A DNA stretch of 64,000 nt from Microbacterium sp. AB. Lineage in GTDB: Bacteria; Actinomycetota; Actinomycetes; Actinomycetales; Microbacteriaceae. The notes under the pieces are model-generated. The model had not been told where the DNA came from. It was given only the letters and a program-made list of their open reading frames with translations, and did no database searches. Each line of letters starts with the position of its first letter. Positions within the stretch are counted from its first letter, which is position 1. This document shows positions 1 through 10,277 of this stretch, in pieces. The translations under genes and the position numbers were made by a program. The stretch is taken from contig NZ_CP118157.1 in NCBI RefSeq assembly GCF_032878875.1, forward strand, positions 2,666,001 through 2,730,000. Direction: 5' to 3'.

Positions 1-775
1 TCGCCATGAAGCTCGGCCATCCGCCCTTGTCCGCGGCGGCGGCGTCCCACGAGACCTCGAACGCCTCGACGGCCACGGCGGCGCCGTCGAAGTCGGTCAC
101 CGTGACGCCGTCGGGCGTGATAGCGACGATCTGGTCCTGCCCGATCGCGAGCGCCCTGCGGGTGTGCTCGACGAAGGCGGCGACGTCGGAGCCGAGGAAG
201 TTCTCACCGTCGCCGAGCCCGATGACGAGCGGTGAGTTGCGGCGCGCTCCCACGACGAGGCCCGGGTGGTCCTCGTGCATCGCGAGGAGCGTGAAGGCGC
301 CCTCCAGACGGCGCACGACGGCCCGGAACGCGGCGGCCAGGTCGCCGCCGCTCGCGCGGTACTCACGGCCGAGGAGGATGGCGGCGACCTCGGTGTCGGT
401 CTGGCTGCGGAACGCGAAGCCCTCGGCCTCGAGCTCGGCCTTCAGCTCGGAGAAGTTCTCGATGATGCCGTTGTGGATGACCGCGAGGCGGTCGTCGTCG
501 GCCAGGTGCGGGTGCGCGTTGACGTCGGTCGGGCCGCCGTGCGTCGCCCACCGCGTGTGGCCGATGCCCGTCGTGCCCGCGGCGAGCGGCTTGTCCTCGA
601 GCGCCTCGCGCAGCCGGCCGAGCTTGCCGGCCTTCTTGCGCATGCCGAGCGAGCCCTCGCCGTCGATGACCGCGATCCCCGCGGAGTCGTACCCCCGGTA
701 CTCGAGACGGGCGAGACCCGCGAGGAGGATGTCCTGGCTTTCCCGAGGACCGACGTATCCGACGATTCCGCACAT
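1..775 (-). CDS. glmS: Glutamine--fructose-6-phosphate aminotransferase (isomerizing), N-terminal part
   Basis: Makes glucosamine-6-phosphate from fructose-6-phosphate and glutamine, the first step towards UDP-GlcNAc and peptidoglycan, in the cytoplasm. The frame runs off the left edge, so only about 258 residues of a roughly 610-residue enzyme are seen: the class II glutamine amidotransferase domain. It begins MCGIVGYVG, where Cys2 is the nucleophile after Met removal, followed by LEYRGYDSAG, GHTRWATHGGPTD and HNGIIEN, all standard GlmS motifs. The ATG at 775 has a GAGGAG Shine-Dalgarno sequence and also a TAGGAT -10 box 7 bases upstream, so it may be read from a leaderless or a very short leader mRNA. 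The isomerase (SIS) half lies outside the window. The missing frame is an edge effect, not a truncation. Confidence 0.97.
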   Translation of the reverse strand, partial: MCGIVGYVGPRESQDILLAGLARLEYRGYDSAGIAVIDGEGSLGMRKKAGKLGRLREALEDKPLAAGTTGIGHTRWATHGGPTDVNAHPHLADDDRLAVIHNGIIENFSELKAELEAEGFAFRSQTDTEVAAILLGREYRASGGDLAAAFRAVVRRLEGAFTLLAMHEDHPGLVVGARRNSPLVIGLGDGENFLGSDVAAFVEHTRRALAIGQDQIVAITPDGVTVTDFDGAAVAVEAFEVSWDAAAADKGGWPSFMA

Positions 776-782
776 GCTCCTC

Positions 783-788
783 ATCCTA
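783..788 (-). promoter_or_regulatory. Candidate -10 box of glmS
   Basis: On the minus strand TAGGAT lies exactly 7 bases before the glmS ATG, the spacing expected if transcription starts at the A of the start codon. No good -35 hexamer is visible. A GAGGAG sequence between box and ATG would also serve as a ribosome site for a promoter further upstream, so the assignment is tentative. Confidence 0.4.
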
Positions 789-822
789 GGTTCGGCATGC
801 TGTGAACCGCGCCAGGACGGCG

Positions 823-2331
823 CTATCGGCGACCGGATCCGACCGGGGCGCGACGCCGGCGGAGGGCGGACTGGACGATGGGCAGCGCGATGACGACGAC
901 CGCGACGCCGACGAGCACGCCCGAGATGGGCCGGGCGAGGAAGCCCGTCGGGTCGCCGTCGAAGAGCAGCAGGGCACGGCGGATGCTCGACTCGAGCAGC
1001 GACCCGAGCACGAACGCCAGCACGAGGGGGCCCGGCTCGAAGCCGAACTTCTTCATGAGGTATCCGATCGCGCCGAAGGCGACCACGAGCGCGACGTCGA
1101 AGATCGAGTTGTTGATCGTGTACGCGCCGATGAGCGTGATGAGCGCCGTGATGGGGGCGAGCACCGCCGCGCGCACGCGGAGGATGCGCACGAACAGTCC
1201 CACGAGCGGCAGCGACATGATCAGCAGCAGCACGTTGCCGATGTACATCGAGTTGACGACGCCCCAGAAGAGGTCGGGGTGCTGGTCGACCAGCTGGGGA
1301 CCCGGGGTCACGCCCTGGATGAGAAGAGCGCCGAACATGAGCGCCATCGTCGCGTTCGCGGGGATGCCGAGGGTGAGGAGCGGGATGAACGAGCTCGTCG
1401 CGGCGGCGTTGTTCGCGGTCTCGGGGCCCGCGATGCCCTCCACGGCACCGTGGCCGAAGCGAGACGGATCCTTCGCGCGGTTCTTCTCGACGGCGTAGCC
1501 CGCCATCGAGGCGATGGTCGCGCCGCCTCCCGGCAGGAGGCCGAGGAGGAAGCCGAGCACCGATCCACGGGCGAACGCGCCGGAGGACTGGCGCAGCTCC
1601 GACCGGCTCGGCCACACATTGGCGACGTGCGCGGGCGTCAGGGTCTCGGCTCGGTGCCGCTCCTCGAGGCTGTAGAGGATCTCGCCGAGACCGAACAGGC
1701 CCATGGCGATCGGCACGAAGTCGATGCCGTCGGCCAGCTGCAGGCTCTCGAAGGTGAACCGCTCGGCGCCCGTGAACGGATCGCGGCCGACCGTCGCCAG
1801 CAGCAGGCCGATCCCGGCGGCGATGATCGCCTTGAGCTTCGAGCCGCTCGAGATGGTCGCGACGAGCAGGATGCCCAGGAGGGCGAGCGCGGCGTACTCC
1901 GCGGGGCCGAAGCGCAGCGCCCATCCCGCGACGACGGGAGCGAACAGCGTGAGCCCGACGATCGAGACCGTGCCGCCGATGAACGAGCCGATCGCGGCGA
2001 TGCCGAGCGCCGTGCCGGCTTTGCCGCGCTTGGCGAGCGCGTAGCCGTCGAACACGGTCACGACCGAGCTCGCCTCGCCCGGCAGGCGCAGGAGCACCGA
2101 GGTGATGGTGCCGCCGTACTGCGCGCCGTAGAAGATGCCGGCGAGCATGATGATCGCCGTGACGGGCTCGATGCCGTAGGTGAGCGGGAGGAGGATCGCG
2201 ATGGTCGCCGCGGGCCCGAGGCCGGGCAGCACGCCCACGAACATGCCGATGACGACGCCGATGAGGCAGTAGAGCAGGTTGAGGGGCTCGAAGACGGTGG
2301 CGAAGCCGTCGAGCACGGGCTGGAAGTCCAT
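823..2331 (-). CDS. tctA: Tripartite tricarboxylate transporter, large permease (TctA family)
   Basis: Large membrane subunit (502 aa, about 12 membrane segments) of a TctABC-type secondary transporter that takes a carboxylate delivered by the extracellular binding protein TctC. The N-terminal half has the family block GVLPGLGPAATIAILLPLTY around residues 33-52, then FYGAQYGGTITSVLLRLPGE; the second half repeats the pattern with LPGGGATIASMAGY and ETANNAAATSSFIPLLTLGIP. Length matches the family. It is the last gene of a tctC-tctB-tctA operon, 17 bases after tctB. Position beside glucarate and galactarate catabolic genes and a LysR regulator suggests a sugar-acid or tricarboxylate substrate; the sequence alone does not say which. 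Confidence 0.93.
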   Translation of the reverse strand: MDFQPVLDGFATVFEPLNLLYCLIGVVIGMFVGVLPGLGPAATIAILLPLTYGIEPVTAIIMLAGIFYGAQYGGTITSVLLRLPGEASSVVTVFDGYALAKRGKAGTALGIAAIGSFIGGTVSIVGLTLFAPVVAGWALRFGPAEYAALALLGILLVATISSGSKLKAIIAAGIGLLLATVGRDPFTGAERFTFESLQLADGIDFVPIAMGLFGLGEILYSLEERHRAETLTPAHVANVWPSRSELRQSSGAFARGSVLGFLLGLLPGGGATIASMAGYAVEKNRAKDPSRFGHGAVEGIAGPETANNAAATSSFIPLLTLGIPANATMALMFGALLIQGVTPGPQLVDQHPDLFWGVVNSMYIGNVLLLIMSLPLVGLFVRILRVRAAVLAPITALITLIGAYTINNSIFDVALVVAFGAIGYLMKKFGFEPGPLVLAFVLGSLLESSIRRALLLFDGDPTGFLARPISGVLVGVAVVVIALPIVQSALRRRRAPVGSGRR

Positions 2332-2348
2332 GGTGGTGGCTCTCGGTG

Positions 2349-2867
2349 TCAGAGGAGATGGGGGATGGCGGTGCCGAGCGCCGCGACGAAGACGAGGTAG
2401 AACCCCACGACGACGGCCAGGGCGGTGATGATCGTGGTCGTCCAGCGCTCATGGCCGAGAACGCGCAGCCAGAAGAGGCAGAGCAGGAGCGAGGGGATCT
2501 CGAACCCGAGGTGCGGCATGAGCACGACGAGCGCGACGAGACTGGCGAAGCCCCATGCGGCCATCCACGATGCGTGGCTGAACGTCTCGCCTCCCCCGCC
2601 CCGGCGGCCGACGGCGAGCTGCGCGATCGACAGGGCGAGCACGACGACGCTGACGCCCAGGGGCCAGAGCCCGGGGCCCGGCTGCGCCGGCGAGCCGGTT
2701 CCGAGAGCGACCGAGAGCACGACGCCGGTGACGCCGATCGCCGCGGTGACGAGCGAGGATGCGAGATTGGCGACGGGGCCGGCCGGCGGGGGCGTGTCGT
2801 CGATGGGAACGGGCGTGGTGTCCGTCGGCAGCGTCGCCGACGGTTTCGTGAGCGGTTCGTCGTCCAT
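2349..2867 (-). CDS. tctB: Tripartite tricarboxylate transporter, small permease (TctB family)
   Basis: Small membrane subunit (172 aa) of the TctABC transporter. After a polar, proline-rich N-terminus of about 30 residues come four hydrophobic segments, including VTAAIGVTGVVLSVALG, GVSVVVLALSIAQLAV, MAAWGFASLVALVVLM and TTIITALAVVVGFYLVFVA, the usual TctB layout. The start ATG at 2867 has an AGGAGG ribosome site about 5 bases upstream. It lies between tctC and tctA in one minus-strand operon. TctB proteins are poorly conserved, so the call rests on topology and position as much as on motifs. Confidence 0.85.
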   Translation of the reverse strand: MDDEPLTKPSATLPTDTTPVPIDDTPPPAGPVANLASSLVTAAIGVTGVVLSVALGTGSPAQPGPGLWPLGVSVVVLALSIAQLAVGRRGGGGETFSHASWMAAWGFASLVALVVLMPHLGFEIPSLLLCLFWLRVLGHERWTTTIITALAVVVGFYLVFVAALGTAIPHLL

Positions 2868-2914
2868 GAGACGACCTCCTCCGGGGTGGATGGAACGGGT
2901 GGGCCGGTCTCGGA

Positions 2915-3898
2915 TCAGCCGGTGAGGGAGATGTCGTGCTCTTCGGCCAGAGCACGGTAGGTCTCCGCGAGCTCCGTCCACTCGGCGACCACCTCGTCGC
3001 CCGAGATCTCGCGGGGCGTGAGCAGGCTGCTCTCGTTGAAGGCCCTGTAGGCGTCGGACGCGATCGCGTCGTCGATCGCGTCGACGAGGCGATCCTGCAC
3101 GTCCTCGGGCATGTCGGCGGGACCGGCGATCGCGCGGTACTGCGCGACAGGGACCTCGTACCCGAGCTCGGCCGCGGTCGGCACCTCGGGCACGAAGGCG
3201 TTGCGCTCCTCCGAGAAGACGACGAGGGGCGTCACCGTGCCGGCGTCGATCTGCGGCTTCGCCTCGCCCAGCTGGACGGTCGCGACCTGCATCTGGTCGC
3301 CCATGACGGCGGTGAGGGCCGGTGAGCCCGAGTCGAAGGGGACGGCCTCGCCGGCGACATCCGCCTCCGCGAAGAGGATGGCCTGGGCCAGCTGCGAGCC
3401 GGTGCCGACGCCCGTCGTGCCGTAGTCGAGGTCGGGCGCGGCGATGAGGTCGTCGAGGCTCTCGAACCCCGAGGCCGGGCTCGCGACGAGCACGTAGTCG
3501 TCCTGCGACAGCCCCTTCAGCACCGTGAGATCGTCGAGGCTCACGGCCTCCGCGGGACTCACGGCGAGCGGTGTGATGGTGATGAGCGAGGCGTTGAGCA
3601 TGAGGAGTTCGTAGCCGTCGGGAGCGGATGCCGCGACCTGCTCCGTGGCGAGCGCGCCGTTCGCGCCCTCCTTGTTGAGCACGGGGACGGCGACGTCGAG
3701 CGACGCCGCCATGCCCTCCGCGACGGCACGCGCCACGAGGTCGCTCGATCCGCCGGGCGCCTGGCCGACGGTGATCGTGACGGGCCCGGTCGGGAAATCG
3801 GCGCTGCCGGGCATCCACGACAGATTTCCGCCGCACGAGGTGAGAGCGAGGGCGGAAGCCGTGAGCGCGACGGCGCCTGCGAGACGGATGGCTTTCAT
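2915..3898 (-). CDS. tctC: Tripartite tricarboxylate transporter solute-binding lipoprotein (TctC/Bug family)
   Basis: Extracellular binding protein (327 aa) that captures the substrate for TctAB. A lipoprotein signal peptide ends at LTASALALTSC, so it should be tethered to the outer face of the membrane through Cys21 or nearby. The mature part starts with FPTGPVTITVGQAPGGSSDLVAR, which matches the Bug-family substrate loop; DYGTTGVGTGSQLA and GYEVPVAQYRAIAGPADMPE are further family blocks. First gene of the tctCBA operon, divergent from lysR, with a GGAAAG ribosome site. A TTGGAC-N19-TAGTCT promoter candidate precedes it. Bug proteins bind many carboxylates; aldarates or citrate-like acids are the obvious guesses here. 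Confidence 0.92.
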   Translation of the reverse strand: MKAIRLAGAVALTASALALTSCGGNLSWMPGSADFPTGPVTITVGQAPGGSSDLVARAVAEGMAASLDVAVPVLNKEGANGALATEQVAASAPDGYELLMLNASLITITPLAVSPAEAVSLDDLTVLKGLSQDDYVLVASPASGFESLDDLIAAPDLDYGTTGVGTGSQLAQAILFAEADVAGEAVPFDSGSPALTAVMGDQMQVATVQLGEAKPQIDAGTVTPLVVFSEERNAFVPEVPTAAELGYEVPVAQYRAIAGPADMPEDVQDRLVDAIDDAIASDAYRAFNESSLLTPREISGDEVVAEWTELAETYRALAEEHDISLTG

Positions 3899-3969
3899 AT
3901 CGGCTTCTTTCCGAGCGGGGCGTCGTCGCCCTGCTCCTGTCCGCGAACTGCCGTGTGGAGAGGCAGTTC

Positions 3970-4000
3970 AGACTAAGAACCGCCGTGCATGCGCGTCCAA
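3970..4000 (-). promoter_or_regulatory. Promoter candidate of tctCBA (TTGGAC-N19-TAGTCT)
   Basis: Minus strand: TTGGAC at 4000-3995 and TAGTCT at 3975-3970, separated by 19 bases. The same geometry recurs before kdgD and before the galactarate dehydratase gene. Read as TGGAC(A/G) with an 18-base spacer it is a plausible sigma-70-type -35. The predicted leader before tctC is about 65 bases. Confidence 0.5.
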
Positions 4001-4008
4001 ACCCCATT

Positions 4009-4021
4009 TCGCATAAAGCGA
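4009..4021 (+). promoter_or_regulatory. LysR-type box (T-N11-A) between lysR and tctC
   Basis: TCGC-ATAAA-GCGA is an inverted repeat with the T-N11-A form typical of LysR-family operators. It abuts a TACTCT -10 candidate at 4022-4027 that precedes the lysR ATG at 4037 by 9 bases, so binding there would control lysR itself and, from the other side, the tctCBA promoter 9 bases away. Confidence 0.45.
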
Positions 4022-4036
4022 TACTCTCGCAGCATC

Positions 4037-4915
4037 ATGTTCACGCTCGACCAGGTCCGCTGCTTCGTCGCCGTGGCCGAGGAGCTCCACTTCGGGCGCG
4101 CGGCGGCACGGCTGCGGATGACGCAGCCGCCCCTCAGCCGGCAGATCCAGCGTCTCGAGTCGATCCTCGCGGTCACGCTGCTCGATCGGGACAACCGACG
4201 GGTCACGCTCACGGAGGCGGGACGCGCGTTCCTGCGCGAGGGGCGGGAGATCCTCGCCGCCGTCGACCGGGCGCCGGCGACGGCTCGCGAGGTCGCCGCC
4301 GGTCGCATCGGCGTCGTGCGCATCGGCTTCACCGCCGCATCGGGCTACAGCGTGCTCGGCCCCCTGCTCACGACCATCGCGGAGGAGCTGCCGCGCGTCC
4401 GCGTCGAACTGGAGGAGCTCGTGACGGGGCAGCAGAAGGACGCGCTCGACGCCGGATCCCTCGACCTCGGCCTCGCCCGGCCGCCCTTCGACCCCGCGCG
4501 CTTCGACTCGCGTCCGCTCCTCGCCGAGGACCTCGTGCTCGCGGTGCCCGTCGGACATCCGCTCGCGGCGTCGGCCGGGGCCCCGACGCCCGACACGCTC
4601 CGGCGCGAGCCGCTCATCATGCACTCGGCGACGAACGCGCGCTACTTCCACGACCTCTCCGCGCGGATGCTGCCGGCCGACCATGCGGGGGTCGTGCACG
4701 TCGTGAGCCAGATCGCGACCATGGTCGCCCTCGTCGCGGCCCGGCACGGCGTCGCGTTCGTCCCCGAGTCGGCGCGTCTCCTCGGCATCGACGGGGTCGC
4801 CTATCTCGATCTCGGCGAGGAGGCCCGAGGCGTCGTGCGGCTCGCCGCCATCTGGAGCCGCACGAACGGCAATCCGGCGCTGCATCGCGTGGTGCAGCTC
4901 CTCGGAGCCGACTGA
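4037..4915 (+). CDS. LysR-family transcriptional regulator
   Basis: DNA-binding regulator of 292 aa. Residues 1-60 form the winged helix-turn-helix: MFTLDQVRCFVAVAEELHFG, then RAAARLRMTQPPLSRQIQRLE, the classic LysR signature. The rest is the two-lobed effector domain, starting GVVRIGFTAASG near residue 95. The start at 4037 is chosen because the family begins one or two residues before the L(D/E)Q(V/L)R motif; an upstream in-frame ATG at 3989 would add 16 unconserved residues and overlap the promoter. It diverges from tctCBA with a T-N11-A box in between, so control of that transporter and of itself is likely. The ligand is probably a carboxylate or sugar acid. Confidence 0.92.
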   Translation: MFTLDQVRCFVAVAEELHFGRAAARLRMTQPPLSRQIQRLESILAVTLLDRDNRRVTLTEAGRAFLREGREILAAVDRAPATAREVAAGRIGVVRIGFTAASGYSVLGPLLTTIAEELPRVRVELEELVTGQQKDALDAGSLDLGLARPPFDPARFDSRPLLAEDLVLAVPVGHPLAASAGAPTPDTLRREPLIMHSATNARYFHDLSARMLPADHAGVVHVVSQIATMVALVAARHGVAFVPESARLLGIDGVAYLDLGEEARGVVRLAAIWSRTNGNPALHRVVQLLGAD

Positions 4916-4949
4916 TACCCGCAGAGCATCGAATCATCCAGGCATTGGC

Positions 4950-4980
4950 TTGGACAGGCATGGACGACTCCGCCTACCGT
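4950..4980 (+). promoter_or_regulatory. Promoter candidate of kdgD operon (TTGGAC-N19-TACCGT)
   Basis: TTGGAC at 4950-4955 and TACCGT at 4975-4980, 19 bases apart, the same layout as before tctC and before the galactarate dehydratase gene. TGGAC is repeated one helical turn later at 4961-4965. Transcription would begin near 4987, which excludes the in-frame ATG at 4960 as the translation start. Confidence 0.5.
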
Positions 4981-5034
4981 GGCGTGCGTCCCCTTCGTAT
5001 GCCGGTGTCGCCGGCACGGCCCTCTGGAGCACTC

Positions 5035-5969
5035 GTGGCACGCCTCACCCCCGCCGAGCTGGCGGCGCATCTCAAGGACGGCCTGCTGTCCTTCCCCGTC
5101 ACGGCGTTCACGCCCGACCTCGCCTTCGACGAGCGCGCGTACCGCGCGCACGTCGAGTGGCAGTCGGGCTACGACGTCGCCGGCCTCTTCGCCGCCGGGG
5201 GCACGGGCGAGGGCTTCAGCCTCAGCCCCGCCGAGTCGGCCGCCGTCGTGCGCGCCGCCGTCGAGTCGTCGCGCCCCGAGGTGCCCGTGCTCGCGTCGGC
5301 GGGCGGGGCCACCTGGCAGGCCGTCGAGAACGCGAGGGCCGCCGAGGAGGCGGGCGCGGAGGGGCTCCTCGTGCTGCCGCCCTACCTCACGGAGTGCGAC
5401 CAGCAGGGGCTCGAAGCCCACGTCGACGCCATCGCGTCGGCGACGCGCCTCGCGATCATCGTCTACAACCGCGGCACCGCGATCTACGCGGCCGAGACGG
5501 TCGAACGCCTCGCCGATCGGCACCCGAACGTCATCGGCTTCAAGGACGCCATCGGCGACATCGAGCACCTCGCGAAGGTCTACGCGCGCAACGGCGACCG
5601 TCTCTTCTACCTCGGCGGCCTGCCGACCGCCGAGACGTTCGCCCTGCCGCTGCTGCAGATGGGCCTGAGCACGTACTCGTCGGCGCTGTTCAACTTCGCC
5701 CCCGAGTTCGCCCTGGACTTCTACCGCGACGTCCGCGCACAGGACCGCGCCGCCGTGACCGAGAAGCTCTCGCGGTTCGTGCTGCCCTACGTCGAGATCC
5801 GCGACCGCGGCCACGGCTACGGGGTCTCGATCGTCAAAGCGGGCCTGCGGGCCGTCGGGCGCGACGTGGGCCCCGTGCGCCCGCCGCTGCACGATCTGCG
5901 CGAGGGCGAGTACGCGGACCTGGCCGCGCTCATCGAGCGCGCGGGCATCGCCACCGAGAGGATCGCATC

Positions 5970-5973
<4 letters not shown>
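5035..5973 (+). CDS. kdgD: 5-dehydro-4-deoxyglucarate dehydratase
   Basis: Cytoplasmic enzyme of the dihydrodipicolinate synthase/NAL family that dehydrates and decarboxylates 5-keto-4-deoxyglucarate to 2,5-dioxopentanoate (2-oxoglutarate semialdehyde). Visible motifs: [17 protein letters not shown] at the N-terminus, [14 protein letters not shown] (carboxylate-binding loop), the Schiff-base lysine in [11 protein letters not shown] and YNRG at the catalytic tyrosine. The GTG at 5035 is preferred: it has GGAG 6 bases upstream and gives 312 aa, close to the usual 303-314. In-frame ATGs at 4999 and 4960 would add 12 and 25 unconserved residues, and 4960 lies upstream of the predicted transcript start. 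Its stop overlaps the dehydrogenase start. Confidence 0.92.
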
Positions 5974-7549
<1,576 letters not shown>

Positions 7550-7553
<4 letters not shown>

Positions 7554-8872
7554 CGGCCTCGATCGCGCGCGTGGAGGCGGTGCCGGTCGCGGGGCACGAC
7601 TCGATGCTGCTCAACCTGTCGGGCGCGCACGCGCCGTTCTTCACGCGCAACATCGCGATCGTGACCGACTCGGACGGCCGTGAGGGGCTCGGCGAGGTGC
7701 CGGGCGGCGAGGCCATCCGATCGACGATCGCGGAGGCCGGGGCCCTGCTCGTCGGGAAGCCGGTCGCGCGGTTCCGCTCGCTGCTGCGCGATGTCGCGCA
7801 GGCGTTCGCCGATCGCGACGCCGGCGGCCGCGGGCCGCAGACCTTCGACCTGCGGACGACCGTGCACGCCGTCACGGCCCTCGAGTCGGCCCTGCTCGAC
7901 CTGCACGGCCAGGAGCTCGGAGTTCCCGTCGCGGAGCTGCTCGGGTCCGGCCAGCAGCGCGAGGCCGTGCCCATGCTGGGCTACCTCTTCTTCGTCGGAG
8001 ACCCCGACCGCACCGACCTGCCGTACCTGCGCGAGCCCAGCGGGGCCGATGCGTGGGAACGGGTGCGTCGGGAGGAGGCCATGACGGCAGAGGGGGTCGT
8101 GCGTCTCGCCGAGGCCGCTCGGAGGCGATACGGCTTCCGCGACTTCAAGCTCAAGGGCGGCGTGCTCGACGGCGACGCCGAGGCGGACGTCGTCACGGCG
8201 CTCGCGCGGCGCTTCCCCGAGGCGCGGATCACGCTCGACCCGAACGGCGGATGGCTGCTGGCCGACGCCGTCCGCCTCGGCGAGCGGCTGCGCGGTGTCA
8301 TCGCGTACGCGGAAGACCCCTGCGGCGCGGAGGGGCGGTTCTCGGGCCGGGAGGTCATGGCGGAGTTCCGCCGGCGGACGGGTCTGCGCACCGCGACGAA
8401 CATGATCGCGGCCGACGGGCGGGAACTGGCCCATGCGGTGCGGGAGGAGGCCGTCGACATCCCGCTCGCCGACCCGCATTTCTGGACGATGGCCGGATCG
8501 GTCCGCGTCGCGGAGCTGTGCGCCGACTTCGGCCTCACGTGGGGCTCCCACTCGAACAGCCACTTCGACGTCTCGCTCGCGATGTTCACCCATGTGGGCG
8601 CGGCCGCCCCCGGCGAGATCACGGCCCTCGACACGCACTGGATCTGGCAGGACGGCCAGGGGCTCACGACCTCGCCCCCGGTCATCCGGGACGGCGCCGT
8701 GCGCGTTCCCGAGACCGCGGGGCTCGGCGTCACGATCGACCGAGACCGGCTCGCCGCCGCGCACGCGCTCTTCCTCGAGCACGGGCTCGGGACGCGCGAC
8801 GACGCGCGCGCCATGCAGTACCTCGTCGAGGGCTGGGCCTTCGACCCGAAGCGCCCCTGCCTCGTGCGGTGA
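7550..8872 (+). CDS. gudD: Glucarate dehydratase (enolase superfamily)
   Basis: Removes water from D-glucarate (and often L-idarate) to give 5-keto-4-deoxyglucarate, the substrate of KdgD. 440 aa, the normal size. The N-terminal capping domain is followed by the barrel with the KxK base pair at about residues 200-202 (FKLKGG), the metal ligand in [16 protein letters not shown] and the GlucD signature [20 protein letters not shown], whose first His (about residue 334) is the second catalytic base. Starts with ATGA overlap on the dehydrogenase gene, so the order kdgD, dehydrogenase, gudD forms one operon that runs the pathway backwards relative to chemistry. Confidence 0.94.
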
Positions 8873-8918
8873 CCCTTCCCCGTCGAAGGTCGCCTGCCCC
8901 CGCCGGACATCCCGCTTA

Positions 8919-8949
8919 TTGGACAGATTTAGAAGCTGACTGATAGATT
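8919..8949 (+). promoter_or_regulatory. Promoter candidate of galactarate dehydratase gene (TTGGAC-N19-TAGATT)
   Basis: TTGGAC at 8919-8924 and TAGATT at 8944-8949 with a 19-base spacer, in a locally AT-rich gap between gudD and the next gene. Third copy of the arrangement found before tctC and kdgD. The leader to the GTG at 8978 would be about 20 bases and contains GAGGAGGAG. Confidence 0.55.
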
Positions 8950-8977
8950 CCAGTCGAGCTCTCGAGGAGGAGACACT

Positions 8978-10108
8978 GTGACCTACACGCCCGACGCCAT
9001 CCGAGCCATCCGACTGTCGGCCCTTCGCCTGCCCCTGGCCACGCCGATCTCCGACGCCAAGGTCTTCACCGGGCGGCAGAAGCCGATGACCGAGGTCGCG
9101 TTCCTCGTCGCCGAGATCGAGACGGAGCAGGGGTTCTCCGGGCACGGGTTCAGCTACTCCAAGCGTGCGGGCGGCCCGGCGCAGTACGCCCATGCGAAGG
9201 AGGTCGCCGGCGTCGCGATCGGCGAGGACCCCTACGACATCCAGAAGCTCTACACGAAGCTGCTGTGGGCGGGGGCCTCGGTCGGACGCTCGGGGGTCGC
9301 GACGCAGGCTCTCGCCGCCATCGACATCGCGCTCTACGACCTCAAGGCGAAGCGCGCCGGGCTCCCGCTGTCGAAGCTGCTCGGCGCGCACCGCGACTCG
9401 GTGCGGACGTACAACACCTCCGGCGGGTTCCTCAACGCCTCGATCGACGAGGTGCGCGAGCGCGCGACGCAGTCGATCGAGGAGGGCATCGGCGGCATCA
9501 AGATCAAGGTCGGCCTCCCCGACGCGGCGGAGGACCTCCGCCGCGTGCGCGCCGTGCGCGAGCACATCGGCGACGCCGTCCCGCTCATGGTCGACGCGAA
9601 CCAGCAGTGGGATCGTGCGACGGCGCTGCGCATGGGACGCCGCCTCGAGGAGTTCGACCTCGTCTGGATCGAGGAGCCCCTCGACGCGTATGACGCCGAG
9701 GGACACGCGGACCTCGCGCGGGCGCTCGACACCCCCGTCGCGACGGGCGAGATGCTCGCATCCGTCGCGGAGCACGAGCGCCTCATCCGAGCGCGCGCGT
9801 GCGACATCATCCAGCCGGACGCGCCCCGCGTCGGCGGCATCACGCAGTTCCTCCGGCTCATGACGCTCGCGGACGAGGCGGGGCTGGACCTCGCGCCGCA
9901 CTTCGCGATGGAGATCCACCTGCATCTGGCCGCGTGCTACCCGCGCGAGCCGTGGGTCGAGCACTTCGACTGGCTCGATCCGCTCTTCGAGGAGCGCCTC
10001 GAGACGCGCGACGGCCGCATGGTCGTGCCCGACCGTCCCGGCCTCGGGTTCACGTTCAGCGAGCAGGCCCGTGCGTGGACGACCGACGCGGTGACGATCT
10101 CCGCCTGA
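8978..10108 (+). CDS. Galactarate / L-talarate dehydratase (enolase superfamily)
   Basis: Mandelate-racemase subgroup enzyme of 376 aa that dehydrates galactarate (and L-talarate) to 5-keto-4-deoxyglucarate. I recognise close similarity to the Salmonella TalrD/GalrD protein: PLATPISDAKVFTGRQKPMT, GFSYSKRAGGPAQYAHAKE, LWAGASVGRSGVATQA, RTYNTSGGFLNA, LMVDANQQWDR and APHFAMEIHLHLAACYPREP. The KxK motif is at residues 175-177 (IKIKVG) and the catalytic His is in LAPHFAME. GTG start with GAGGAGGAG about 6 bases upstream. It has its own promoter candidate, so galactarate use can be switched separately from glucarate use, and both feed KdgD. Confidence 0.93.
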   Translation: MTYTPDAIRAIRLSALRLPLATPISDAKVFTGRQKPMTEVAFLVAEIETEQGFSGHGFSYSKRAGGPAQYAHAKEVAGVAIGEDPYDIQKLYTKLLWAGASVGRSGVATQALAAIDIALYDLKAKRAGLPLSKLLGAHRDSVRTYNTSGGFLNASIDEVRERATQSIEEGIGGIKIKVGLPDAAEDLRRVRAVREHIGDAVPLMVDANQQWDRATALRMGRRLEEFDLVWIEEPLDAYDAEGHADLARALDTPVATGEMLASVAEHERLIRARACDIIQPDAPRVGGITQFLRLMTLADEAGLDLAPHFAMEIHLHLAACYPREPWVEHFDWLDPLFEERLETRDGRMVVPDRPGLGFTFSEQARAWTTDAVTISA

Positions 10109-10277
10109 CACGCCACCGGCGTCCGCGAGTGCGGGCGAGGCGATCGGCGCACGTCCGTCGCCTCGTCCTCACGGTCGGATTGAAACGTGCCAACCCGTCC
10201 GCCCGTACGCGCGCGCCGCACTCGGCACAGGATCCCACGGCACAGCCGCCGTGAAGACGACAGAGAGGTCTCCCCGA

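Noticed and set aside
802..2400. Long plus-strand ORF (over 500 codons) opposite tctA
   Set aside because: Composition is Arg/Glu/Asp/Gly-rich with no domain; it is the mirror of tctA in GC-rich DNA. The same holds for other long antisense frames, for example at 17448-19334, 23433-25124 and 43380-45926.
4960..5034. ATG at 4960 as start of kdgD
   Set aside because: It precedes the predicted transcript start near 4987, adds 25 unconserved residues and has no ribosome site; GTG 5035 has GGAG and gives normal family length.
10136..10165. 8-bp inverted repeat after the galactarate dehydratase gene as a terminator
   Set aside because: Long 14-base loop, no T tract and only moderate stability; too weak to list as a terminator.
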